Assembly: GCA_024330265.1 (NCBI GenBank)
Contig: JANDLT010000041.1
Coordinates: 1 to 41,309, forward strand
Origin: Pyrinomonadaceae bacterium MAG19_C2-C3
GTDB taxonomy: Bacteria > Acidobacteriota > Blastocatellia > Pyrinomonadales > Pyrinomonadaceae
Direction: 5' to 3'
DNA length: 41,309 nucleotides
Shown here: positions 33,556 to 41,309 of the stretch, piece after piece
How positions within the stretch are numbered: position 1 is the stretch's first letter
How the letters are laid out: each line of letters opens with the position of its first letter
Notes under the pieces: generated by a model
Seen by the model: only the letters and a program-made list of their open reading frames with translations
Told to the model about the DNA's origin: nothing
The model's database searches: none
Program-made: the position numbers and the translations under genes

Positions 33556-34854
33556 ATGAAGGCTCAAACACCCGCTCATTTCGTCGTGTGCCGCGCATGG
33601 CGCGCCATGCTGCTCATCGCGTTATTGTTGACTGGCGGCGGCGCGATGCTTCCCGCGTCGGCGCAATCGTCATCGCGCTTCGCCGGACGCAATCCCGGAC
33701 GCAATGCGCGAAGCGATTTCGCGCGCCTTGTCGTTATCGGTGATTCGCTGTCGGCAGGTTATCAAAACAACTCGTTGCTTAGAACGCAACAGGTCAACGG
33801 TTATGCCAGTCTTGTCGCGCGTCAGGCGAAAGCGGATTTGACTCTGCCGCTTATCGCCGAACCCGGCGTGCCGAACGTGCTTCAACTTTTGTCACCGGGT
33901 CCGCCGCCCGTCATCACTCCGGTTGCCGGAACATCGGCGGGGCGCGTCAACCCTATGGAGCAGCCTTTCAATCTCGCCGTGCCGGGTGCGCGCTTAACCG
34001 ATGTCTTAAACACGCGCCCGACGATGCCGGTTGATTCGCTGACCGATTTGGTTTTGGGCTTCCCCGATTTTTTCTCCGGCAGGTCACGCACGCAAATCGA
34101 AATCGCGGAGAGTTTGCAACCGACGACGGTGTTCGTCTGGATTGGCAATAACGACGCGCTCGGTGCGGCACTGGCGACGAACCCCGTGCTTCTGACTTCG
34201 CAAGCAAGCTTCGCCGCCGATTATCAAACTTTACTTAACCGCGTCGCGGCGACGAACGCGAAAATCGTGGTCGCCAACATTCCCGATGTGACGGTGATTC
34301 CGTTCTTTACCCCTGCTCCGCAAGTCGTCGCGTTGTTCGGTCAAACTATCGCTTCGGTCGGGACGCGGCTCGGCATCACGGAGAACGATTTGCTTACTCC
34401 GCAAGCCCTGCCGTTAATTCAAGCCGCGCTCACGGGCGGAAGCATGTCGCCGTTGCCCGCGAGCGTGGTTCTGACCGCCGCCGAAGCGACGCAGATTCAG
34501 GCGGCGGTCGTGGGTTTCAACAACACGATTCGCCGCACCGCCGAAGCCACAGGCGCGGCACTCGCGGATGTCAACACGCTGCTGAATCTGGTTGACCGTT
34601 TCGGTCTGCCTATCATTGAAAGCCGTAGTGGTAATGAACGCCGCAACGGTAGAAGTTTGTTCAATGTGAGATTCCTGACCACCGATTTTTTGGGCGGCTT
34701 GTTCTCACTTGACGGTGTGCATCCGACAGACACCGGATACGCCGTCGTCGCCAACGAATTCATACGGGCTTACGATGTAAGGTACAAACGCCTGTTACCG
34801 TTCGTTGACGTATCGCGCATCGCCGCCGACGATGATTTGGTTTTAGAGCGGTGA
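33556..34854 (+). CDS. Secreted SGNH/GDSL-type esterase-lipase family protein
   Basis: A 432-residue exported hydrolase. Signal peptide residues 1-37 end in PASAQ. Block I has VVIGDSLSAG with nucleophile Ser64; the block II Gly is in NLAVPGARL; block III is GNND (Gly197, Asn199); block V is DGVHPTD with Asp386 and His389. All catalytic blocks are present, so it should hydrolyse an ester; the substrate is unknown. It is longer than simple SGNH enzymes because of an insertion between blocks III and V (about 210-330). AAAGGAAAG precedes the ATG. It is convergent with the MscS-like gene, with a repeat-rich gap between them. Confidence 0.9.
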   Translation: MKAQTPAHFVVCRAWRAMLLIALLLTGGGAMLPASAQSSSRFAGRNPGRNARSDFARLVVIGDSLSAGYQNNSLLRTQQVNGYASLVARQAKADLTLPLIAEPGVPNVLQLLSPGPPPVITPVAGTSAGRVNPMEQPFNLAVPGARLTDVLNTRPTMPVDSLTDLVLGFPDFFSGRSRTQIEIAESLQPTTVFVWIGNNDALGAALATNPVLLTSQASFAADYQTLLNRVAATNAKIVVANIPDVTVIPFFTPAPQVVALFGQTIASVGTRLGITENDLLTPQALPLIQAALTGGSMSPLPASVVLTAAEATQIQAAVVGFNNTIRRTAEATGAALADVNTLLNLVDRFGLPIIESRSGNERRNGRSLFNVRFLTTDFLGGLFSLDGVHPTDTGYAVVANEFIRAYDVRYKRLLPFVDVSRIAADDDLVLER

Positions 34855-34917
34855 AACCTGTTTTGTATTCGGATTGATAGCCATGACGGATGGCATTCAA
34901 ATAGTTTTGATTGAAAA

Positions 34918-35015
34918 CTCTGCGGAACTCTGCGTCCGCCCTCTGCGGTACTCTGCGTCAAAGAATTCCTTAACGCAGAGACACGCCGAGTTGAAGACGC
35001 CGAAGTTCCGCAGAG
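34918..35015. repeat. CTCTGCG-type nested inverted repeat between convergent genes
   Basis: CTCTGCGGAACT (34918-34929) pairs with AGTTCCGCAGAG (35004-35015), and an inner CTCTGCGT/ACGCAGAG pair lies within. Several CTCTGCG units occur as direct repeats. It could act as a bidirectional terminator for the flanking convergent genes. Confidence 0.65.
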
Positions 35016-35043
35016 GGGAAATCATTTTTGAGGCGGCTTCTAC

Positions 35044-37560
35044 TCAAGCCGCATCGCCGTCGCGTCGGGCGTCACCGACGTTGGTGAGAATTTCGACGGC
35101 TTGCGGGTCAACGCTTCGCAAATGTAAATCGCGTTGCGAGTTCGGATTGGCGTTGGAAATTTTGTGTTCGACGAATGCCGCGTTGATGGCGACGGCGAGG
35201 TCGCTGCGCGCCTGTATCCACTCGGAATTGTTCGTCCACGCCTGCAACGTGAAATAGAGCGCGTCTGCTCCGAACTCGACGAACAGAGCCTGCGGCGGCG
35301 GGTCGGCGGCGACGCGCGCATCGGCGGCGGCAACCTCTTTTAACAATTCGATGATTGTGTGCGGGTCGGTTCCGTAAGCCGCGCCGACTCTGATTTCAAT
35401 CGTGCGGCGATTGCTTGAGAACGTCCAATTCGTCACCGACTCGGCAATCAGTTTGCCGTTGGGAACGATGATGTCCGAACCTTTGCCGGTATTGATGATG
35501 CTGGCGCGAATCCCGATTTGTTTGACGACGCCCGCCGCATCGCCCATTTGAACGAGGTCGCCGACTTTGATGGGACGCTCAAAAAGTAGAATCAAACCGG
35601 ACACGAAATTGCTGACTATGTTTTGCAAACCGAGTCCGAGTCCGACGCCGAAAGCTCCGGCGAGAATCGTGAACTTGGTCATATCGAAACCCAAGACCGC
35701 GACCGCGATGACGAAGCCGACGAGTAAAATGACGTAGTGCGTCGTCGTCGTAATCGCGTAAGGCACGCCGCGTGCGAGGTCGAGGCGCGGGTAAATGTCT
35801 TCGTTCAAAAGAAAGCGTATGAAGCGCGAAAGCAGGAACGTCGCCCATACTGTGAGGGCGAAGGCGAGGATGTTGCCGAGCGAAATAGAGAATGAACCGA
35901 TGGCGAGTTCGGCGGTTAAAATCTCGCGCGCTTTCTCGATGAACGGGACGCGCAACGATAACAATTCGAGCGAGTAAGACGCCCATAAAAAACCTCCAAT
36001 CCAGCGCACCACACGTTGCAAACGCCTTCGCACGAGCGAACGATGCGCTTGAACCATTCCCAAGAGCGAGAGCGGAGGGACGCGCAAGGCGATGACGATG
36101 ATGCCGTCCGCGATGCGCGAAATCGCGTACAGCACAACTGCTGTATAAGCACTGCCGAGAACCGCATCGGCAACTAGGTTAGCGAGACTGACGTAACCGA
36201 TGGCATTCGCCATAAACGCGAGCGCGAAACCAACCGCCGCGATGCGGGCGGCGATGCGCGTCATGCGCCATAAACGGTCGCGCCCCGCTTCGGAGACTTT
36301 CGACAGGCGCGCCGATTTAATTAACCACCACAGAAACAACAACGCGCCGAGCATCTCCGCGAGGAACACCAATCTGGATAGAACTTGCAACGCCGCGATG
36401 ACGGTCAACAGTAAATCAACGAAGTACAGAATCACGAGCGCGTTTAAGATGGGAAACAGGTGACGTTCGACGAGGCGGCGCAAAACTATAATCGTCGGAA
36501 TCAATGCCACCGCACCGAAAATCGCTTGCAACAAACGCGGAGTCTGCGGGTAGATAATTCCTATCAACAGCACCGACAACACAATCGCGGCGGCGATGGG
36601 GACATCGAAAACTTCGGCGGTCGGTTTTAATTTCGGTTCGTCCGCCGCCCACATTCGCACGCGCCTTCGCGCCCAGTACAAAGCCGAGATGAGAATTAAA
36701 ACGATGACCGCGTGAATCAGAAATCTTATCTGTTCGCGCTTCGCATATTCGCCCAGTCCCGTCAGTTGAGTGAGGAACGAACTCTGTCCTTCCGCGACTA
36801 AACCCAGTCCGGCGCGCGAACGCACTTCCGCGCTCCAGATAGCCGGACTGTCTTTGACGAACAAGCGATTGAGTGCGGCTTCGCGCGCCAGTCTGACGGC
36901 AGCGCGGGCTTCGATGACGCGCCCGTCTTGCGCGGCAACGCGGCTTTGCAGGGTTAGCGTCTGCGCGCGTTGCTGCTCGGTCGCTTCGCGCGCCTGACGA
37001 ATGGCGACGACGGCAGCTTCGATACGCTGTAAAACTTCCGGCGGCGTTTCGGAATTTCGCACCGTCTCAAAGGTCTGCCGCCACGTCTCACCGAGCGTCG
37101 TGAGGCGTTCGATTTCAGCGTCAAGCTGTGCGGCGCGCGTCGTCAAATCGCGTCGCCACGCACTAAGGGTTTGGCTTATGCGTTGCCAGTTCGCTTCGAG
37201 TGTGCGAAGCGTTTCAAGCGACGGATTAGGTTCGACGATGCGCCTGTTCTCGATGAGGCGCGCATCAATCTCGCGGGTCAAAGCGGGCAGTTCCTCTTCG
37301 ACTTGCGCGGTGATTTGACTGGCGGCGAGATTGGCGTTCGTGTCGCGTGAGTTTCTCGTCACCGCGTCGGCTTGCGTCACGATTTCCGCGAGCGGAATCG
37401 GCGTTGGTGATGCAACCGCCGCCGGACTCGCGCTTCCGGCGGGCGTTGAGGTTGCGACACTCGCGGTGGACGCGGGAGTTTGCGCGCACAACGTCTTGCT
37501 TTCGGGCGTCAGCGTTAAGGCGTACGTGATGAATAGAATTGATTTAAGAATATGTCGCAT
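35044..37560 (-). CDS. Large mechanosensitive channel of the MscS family (MscK/MscM-like layout)
   Basis: An 838-residue inner-membrane protein. Residues 1-26 are a signal peptide, then a Pro/Ala/Thr-rich stretch, then a periplasmic helical coiled-coil domain (about 60-245). About ten to eleven hydrophobic helices follow from 285. The pore helix carries FGVGLGLGLQNIVSNFVSG, followed by the MscS beta domain (LFERPIKVGDLVQMGDAAG, IIVPNGKLIAESVTNW) and the C-terminal alpha/beta domain. The order matches the large MscK-type channels, though it is shorter. The expected role is release of solutes on hypo-osmotic shock. Repeat element C lies 38 nt before the start codon and may separate it from its promoter. 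Confidence 0.93.
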   Translation of the reverse strand: MRHILKSILFITYALTLTPESKTLCAQTPASTASVATSTPAGSASPAAVASPTPIPLAEIVTQADAVTRNSRDTNANLAASQITAQVEEELPALTREIDARLIENRRIVEPNPSLETLRTLEANWQRISQTLSAWRRDLTTRAAQLDAEIERLTTLGETWRQTFETVRNSETPPEVLQRIEAAVVAIRQAREATEQQRAQTLTLQSRVAAQDGRVIEARAAVRLAREAALNRLFVKDSPAIWSAEVRSRAGLGLVAEGQSSFLTQLTGLGEYAKREQIRFLIHAVIVLILISALYWARRRVRMWAADEPKLKPTAEVFDVPIAAAIVLSVLLIGIIYPQTPRLLQAIFGAVALIPTIIVLRRLVERHLFPILNALVILYFVDLLLTVIAALQVLSRLVFLAEMLGALLFLWWLIKSARLSKVSEAGRDRLWRMTRIAARIAAVGFALAFMANAIGYVSLANLVADAVLGSAYTAVVLYAISRIADGIIVIALRVPPLSLLGMVQAHRSLVRRRLQRVVRWIGGFLWASYSLELLSLRVPFIEKAREILTAELAIGSFSISLGNILAFALTVWATFLLSRFIRFLLNEDIYPRLDLARGVPYAITTTTHYVILLVGFVIAVAVLGFDMTKFTILAGAFGVGLGLGLQNIVSNFVSGLILLFERPIKVGDLVQMGDAAGVVKQIGIRASIINTGKGSDIIVPNGKLIAESVTNWTFSSNRRTIEIRVGAAYGTDPHTIIELLKEVAAADARVAADPPPQALFVEFGADALYFTLQAWTNNSEWIQARSDLAVAINAAFVEHKISNANPNSQRDLHLRSVDPQAVEILTNVGDARRDGDAA

Positions 37561-37597
37561 GTCGTTTGATGTGTGCGGTGTGTCAGAATCCGCTTAA

Positions 37598-37816
37598 AGC
37601 GTGTCTGAAAAGTCCGTTTTGTCGTCCGCGAAGCGGACATCGTGATAATAGCCCAGCGATTTATCGCTGGGTATCGGACAAAAAGACATTCGAGTCCCGT
37701 AGGGACGGCAGATTTCTTTCGTCCCTACGGGACTCGGATAACTTTTGGATACTTTTCCCAGCGATAAATCGCTGGGCTATTATCAAATCGTCCCTTGCGG
37801 GACTTTCAGACACGCT
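37598..37816. mobile_element. Family C hairpin-array element
   Basis: Ends AGCGTGTCTGAAAAGTCC (37598-37615) and GGACTTTCAGACACGCT (37800-37816) are inverted repeats differing by one A. Inside, a perfect 28-nt pair (37644-37671 with 37757-37784) and a perfect 17-nt pair (37691-37707 with 37720-37736) are nested; each arm is itself a hairpin such as CCCAGCGATTTATCGCTGGG. No gene is encoded. It fills most of the gap between two divergent genes. Confidence 0.75.
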
Positions 37817-37860
37817 CTTGGTACATCACAAGATTCACGGTTCGTTTCGATTTTCACAAC

Positions 37861-38250
37861 ATGAAATTACGCATCAAGGGAAACAGTTTGCGCTTGCGTT
37901 TGACGCGAAGCGAAGTCGCGCGCTTGGGCGAAGTCGGGCGCGTCGCAGAGGTGATCAACTTTGGTCTCAATCAAAGTCTGGTTTATGAATTGATTGTCGA
38001 AACGGATGTTGAATTTTGCGTCGGAGCATTGCGCGCGAGTTTTAACGAAGGTCGCATCACAATCAAACTACCGCTCACACTCGCACGCGAACTCATTGAA
38101 ACTACATGCGTCGGTATCAGTGGCGAACAAGATTTAGGCGGTGTGGCGGAGGGATTATCGTTGTTAATCGAGAAGGATTTCGCGTGCCTTAACGATGACG
38201 CGGGCGAAGACCAGACCGATGCGTTTCCGAATCCGAACATCAAATGCTAA
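37861..38250 (+). CDS. DUF7009 family protein
   Basis: A 129-residue soluble protein beginning MKLRIKGNSLRLRLTRSEV, the signature of a small family in Acidobacteria and Bacteroidota now called DUF7009. I chose ATG 37861; the frame is open upstream to 37795, but that part lies in repeat element C. No ribosome-binding site is obvious. The function is unknown. The C-terminal 20 residues are acidic and less conserved in style. A family A element follows 18 nt after the stop. Confidence 0.85.
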   Translation: MKLRIKGNSLRLRLTRSEVARLGEVGRVAEVINFGLNQSLVYELIVETDVEFCVGALRASFNEGRITIKLPLTLARELIETTCVGISGEQDLGGVAEGLSLLIEKDFACLNDDAGEDQTDAFPNPNIKC

Positions 38251-38267
38251 ACCGGGTTTCAAATAAT

Positions 38268-38478
38268 GTTACTCACCTCACGCGGTGACGAAGTTTTGCG
38301 GCTCTGCCGCCTGATGTGCGGTGGGGCTTTGCCTCACCGACGATGCTTTCTCAAGTATCTTCGAGGCTGCGCCTCGCACGGGCGGCGTAGCCGCGACATA
38401 TATTCCACACCCGACGGAAAGGCACAGCCTTTCCGCACATCGGGCGGCACAGCCGCTTCGTTATGTAAGGTGAGTAAT
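38268..38478. mobile_element. Family A hairpin-array element, third copy
   Basis: TTACTCACC at 38269-38277 and GGTGAGTAA at 38469-38477 are exact inverted repeats. The interior shares modules with the copy at 14726-14936 (GCGGC-TCT-GCCGC then CTGATGTGCGG), plus GAGGC-TGC-GCCTC, GCGGC-GTA-GCCGC and GGAAAGGC-ACA-GCCTTTCC, all with 3-nt loops. The element overlaps the probable GTG start of the DUF2490 gene. Confidence 0.72.
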
Positions 38479-39159
38479 TACACCCGTCGTCACTTGCCGC
38501 GAACCTTACGCTTCGGCTTGTGCGTTCTGTTGTTGATACAACCTTGCATCGCCCGCGCGCAAACCGCACCGCGCTCCGACACGCAAAGTTGGAACGATGT
38601 TCAACTTACGATTCCGCTCAACCGTCAATTCGATTTCCTTATCAGCACACAGTTTCGCGCGGGCGATAACCTTCGCCGGTTTGTTGATGAACGCGGTGGC
38701 TTCGGCTTGAATTACAAGCCGTCTAAATATCTAACCCTGTCACCGTCTTACCTCTACGCCGCGATGCAACAAAGCCGGACGCAGCGCAGCCATGAAAATC
38801 GTTTGTCGTTCGCCGCCACCGTGACGTTGCCGAAATTGAAAGCTTTTACTCTCACCGACCGCAATCTATTCGAGCGTCGTCTGCGAAGTTTCGCCGCCGA
38901 TGCGACGCGCTATCGCAACCGCGTACAGGTCGAACACCCGGCGCGGATATATGATTTCAAGTTTAACGTCGTCGTCTCGGATGAAGTCTTTTACGATTCC
39001 AGCGTTCGCGCGTGGTCACGTAATCGTTTTCAGATTGGGATGAACAGAAAGCTAAACAAACATCTGATTGGCGAAATTTATTACATGCGCCAATCAGATG
39101 CGGTGACAACGCCGGGCGACATTAACGTACTTGGTACGTTTCTTCGTTTCCGGCTTTAA
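38470..39159 (+). CDS. Exported DUF2490 outer-membrane-type protein
   Basis: About 229 residues from the GTG at 38470; TTG at 38494 is an alternative. The frame is open back to 38266, but those 68 codons are the family A element and are unlikely to be native protein. The signal peptide (RRHLPRTLRFG, LCVLLLIQPCIA, ending ARAQ) follows directly. The mature part is a predicted beta-barrel of the DUF2490 family (QSWNDVQLTIPLNRQFDFLI, FGLNYKPSKYLTLSPSYLY, GTFLRFRL at the end). The function is unknown. Its TAA directly abuts the stop of the convergent downstream gene, leaving no room for a terminator. Confidence 0.8.
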   Translation: MSNYTRRHLPRTLRFGLCVLLLIQPCIARAQTAPRSDTQSWNDVQLTIPLNRQFDFLISTQFRAGDNLRRFVDERGGFGLNYKPSKYLTLSPSYLYAAMQQSRTQRSHENRLSFAATVTLPKLKAFTLTDRNLFERRLRSFAADATRYRNRVQVEHPARIYDFKFNVVVSDEVFYDSSVRAWSRNRFQIGMNRKLNKHLIGEIYYMRQSDAVTTPGDINVLGTFLRFRL

Positions 39160-40926
39160 TCAGCGGCGTTGATATGTTCCGACGATTTCGCCTTTCGCTA
39201 TGACGTGGGTTCTCATCGCATCGAGCAACGCTTGACGATTGAAACCCGACGGCAGTTGAAGCACGCGGTCAAGGGCGAAAACTTGGAAATGATAATGGTG
39301 TGACGTGTCGCCCGCAGGCGGTTTCGGACCGTAATAACCGGACGTACTCAAGTTGTTCGCGCCTTGCATCGCACCGCTCAAATTTGCGATTCGCTCACCG
39401 ACCGGAACCCGCGCGGGTAAGGTCGTCGCGTTCGCCGGAAGATTGGCGATGAGCCAGTGGGTCACGGGTCGCGTATTACCGGCGTCGGGGTCTTCCATTA
39501 CGATGACGACGGATTTCGCCGCGCGTGGTACGCCAGACCACTCAAGGGCGGGCGAGGAATCTTGATTATAAGCGGAGTGTGGTTCGGGAATCGGCTGATT
39601 GTTGGTGAAAGCATTTGAGCGAATTGTGATGCTCGAAGGCACGGCTTGCATCTCCGGCATCCGGCTCACAATCATCTTCGCGTCCGCGTTTGATTTTATC
39701 GCTTGCCCCGCCGCCTGTTCGTAGGTGATGCGATAGATGACGTTGTTCGTATCGTCACCGAGTAACAATGAACCGTCGTTCATTTGCGCGAGTCCGGCGA
39801 GGCGCGCGATGTGTGCGTCTTTGCCGTCGGGCGCGCCGCCTTTGATGAGAAAACCCGTGATGAACGGTTCGATGCGTTGCGGGTTGCCGCTTGCATCGAA
39901 CCGGACGCGGACGACTTCATAACCGCTCGGTGGTTGACGATTCCACGAACCGCGCATCGCCACCAACGCATCGTTTTTATATTCCGCCGGAAACATGTTC
40001 CCGGTATAAAAAGTCATCTGAAGCGGTGAACTGTGTGCCGTGTAAAGCAGCGCGGGTTCACGGCTCATGCGCGCCCATGATTCTTTCGTAAAACCCTTAG
40101 GGGCTTCGCCGTGCGGGTAGATTTTGCTGTTCGCGTACACATACGGATAACCGTATTTCGTGTTCACGATTAGTTCGTTGAGTTCTTCGGGTTGGTCGTC
40201 ATCGCCAAGCCAGTCTATGCCGTGATCCATACCGAACAGACGCTTTGACACGGGATGCCAGCCGAAGCCGATGGTGTTTCGCAAACCCGAAGCGAATACT
40301 TTGCGATTCGTGCCGTCGAGATTCGCGCGCACGATGGTCGCAAGTTCGGGTTTGGTTTCCGATTCGCGGCAATTATTACAGGTACTGCCAATCGTGATGT
40401 AAAGTTTTTCATCTGTGCCGACGGCAAGCGTGCGATTCGGGTGCTGTCCGGCGTCGGGCAAGTCTGTGATGATAGTTCGCAACGCTCCGAGCGTTCCGTC
40501 GGGTCGCACATCCGCCACCAGAACTCCGTTGATGGTGACGAGATACATCCTGTTCTTATGCAGTGCCAAGCCGTGAAGATGTTCGCGTTTGGCGACGACT
40601 TTTTGCACGTCCGCGATGCCGTCGTTGTTCGTATCGCGCAACATCACGAGCGTTCCCGGTTCGCGTTGCGTCACATAAATCGTGTTGTCCGGCGCGACGG
40701 CAATCATGCGCGGGTTGGTGAGTTCGGCAAAGCGGGCGATACGAAATCCGGCGGGCAGACGCAATCCGGCGAGGCGCGCGGCGGTCGCTTCCAACTTCGC
40801 GGTTTCATAAACGTGCGCCTCGATTGGCACGGTCGTCGCCGTCTTTTGTGTTTGCGCGTTGCTTAAACTCGCCGTCACCGCGAGCGCGAGAAGGCACGCG
40901 AAAACGGAGTTAATGCTTTTTATCAT
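39160..40926 (-). CDS. L-sorbosone-dehydrogenase-like propeller fused to a PEBP (YbhB/YbcL-like) domain
   Basis: About 588 residues from the ATG at 40926, which has GGGAGG upstream and a signal peptide (MIKSINSVFACLLALAVTAS, ending SNAQ); an ATG at 41001 would bury this signal. Residues about 50-415 are a secreted PQQ-dehydrogenase-like propeller (GFRIARFAELTNPRMIAVAP, GLRNTIGFGWHPVS, GMDHGIDWLGDD, GSTCNNCRESE). Residues about 433-588 are a phosphatidylethanolamine-binding-like domain (VIVMEDPDAG, VTHWLIANLP, GYYGPKPPAGD, HFQVFALD). The fusion joins sugar-aldehyde oxidation or ligand binding with a PEBP module; the substrate is not known. Confidence 0.9.
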   Translation of the reverse strand: MIKSINSVFACLLALAVTASLSNAQTQKTATTVPIEAHVYETAKLEATAARLAGLRLPAGFRIARFAELTNPRMIAVAPDNTIYVTQREPGTLVMLRDTNNDGIADVQKVVAKREHLHGLALHKNRMYLVTINGVLVADVRPDGTLGALRTIITDLPDAGQHPNRTLAVGTDEKLYITIGSTCNNCRESETKPELATIVRANLDGTNRKVFASGLRNTIGFGWHPVSKRLFGMDHGIDWLGDDDQPEELNELIVNTKYGYPYVYANSKIYPHGEAPKGFTKESWARMSREPALLYTAHSSPLQMTFYTGNMFPAEYKNDALVAMRGSWNRQPPSGYEVVRVRFDASGNPQRIEPFITGFLIKGGAPDGKDAHIARLAGLAQMNDGSLLLGDDTNNVIYRITYEQAAGQAIKSNADAKMIVSRMPEMQAVPSSITIRSNAFTNNQPIPEPHSAYNQDSSPALEWSGVPRAAKSVVIVMEDPDAGNTRPVTHWLIANLPANATTLPARVPVGERIANLSGAMQGANNLSTSGYYGPKPPAGDTSHHYHFQVFALDRVLQLPSGFNRQALLDAMRTHVIAKGEIVGTYQRR

Positions 40927-41086
40927 CACTTGATTTCCTCCCTGTTGATTGTGAAACGAAAAGGTTTTGAGTGGCGGCGAAAGTTTCGCATTGCCCGCCA
41001 CGAATGTTTCATATCTTCGTCACACATTCGCGTGACGGATGATTGCCGCTAAGTGTAGAGTATGCTCGAACCTGAAATAATTTGAA

Positions 41087-41309
41087 GCCTGTGCATAAAT
41101 CATCGCGTAGCGATGCAGTGAATTTAGCCGTGCGTTTTAACGCACGGAAACCGTCGGAATCACTCCTCGTCGCGTCAGCGACGATTGAAAACGCTGGTCA
41201 GGTTCAATCGTCGCTGACGCGACGCCGGACATGTTCACTCTCTCCCGTGCGTTAAAACGCACGGCTAAATTCAAGCCACCGCTAACGCGGTGAAAACACA
41301 GCACTTTTA
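41087..41309. mobile_element. Family B hairpin-array element, copy cut by window end
   Basis: It starts GCCTGTGCATAAATCATCGC like the copy at 25285 and keeps the same module order (CATCGC-GTA-GCGATG, CCGTGCGTTTTAACGCACGG, CGTCGCGTCAGCGACG and its inverse). About 12 nt of the right end should lie beyond the window. The remaining gap 40927-41086 holds only upstream sequence of the dehydrogenase-PEBP gene. Confidence 0.75.

Noticed and set aside
38266..38469. Native N-terminal 68 residues of the DUF2490 protein
   Set aside because: The segment is a family A repeat element; the signal peptide begins after it.

Overview
The window is GC-rich (roughly 55-60 percent G+C by eye), bacterial and chromosomal. 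Its genes fit an Acidobacteriota genome, probably class Blastocatellia. The pointers are TonB receptors with an N-terminal carboxypeptidase-regulatory-like domain, DUF4331 and DUF7009 proteins, a GAF-like protein with the acidobacterial C-terminal domain, an L-sorbosone-dehydrogenase-like propeller, and many palindromic intergenic repeats. This placement is inference from protein style; there is no rRNA here to confirm it. No prophage, CRISPR array, complete insertion sequence or biosynthetic cluster was seen.

Layout. 0.4-5.7 kb (+): a GAF-like protein, an Slt70-type lytic transglycosylase and a PEGA/TPR lipoprotein-like protein. 5.7-9.2 kb (-): two translationally coupled pairs, HNH endonuclease plus DUF2064 glycosyltransferase, and cytochrome b561 plus a Tat-exported molybdopterin oxidoreductase. 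9.5-10.4 kb (+): a decayed locus in which a truncated peroxiredoxin runs into the tail of an MBL-rhodanese gene. 10.5-17.8 kb (-): alkaline phosphatase, a ZnuD-like TonB receptor and a LytS/LytTR two-component system. 18.2-25.1 kb (+): a lactonase-like secreted propeller, an Npt1/Npt2-like carrier with a long HEAT tail, a stand-alone cNMP-binding protein and a porin. 25.8-34.9 kb (+): a multidomain adenylate cyclase, DUF4331, a tRNA with CAT anticodon (-), HemB, a coiled-coil protein, prolyl oligopeptidase and an SGNH hydrolase. 35.0-37.6 kb (-): a large MscS-like channel. 37.9-41.0 kb: DUF7009 (+), DUF2490 (+) and a sugar-dehydrogenase-like/PEBP fusion (-).

Two themes stand out. First, the gaps hold several families of non-autonomous elements built from arrays of tiny hairpins with 3-4 nt loops and family-specific terminal inverted repeats (families A, B and C). 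One copy has a perfect 9-bp target duplication that includes a stop codon. A separate 151-bp MITE has 18-bp perfect ends and an 8-bp target duplication. Second, the carrier-HEAT protein, the cNMP-binding protein and the nearby adenylate cyclase suggest a cyclic-nucleotide-controlled membrane module whose sensor is encoded as a separate gene.
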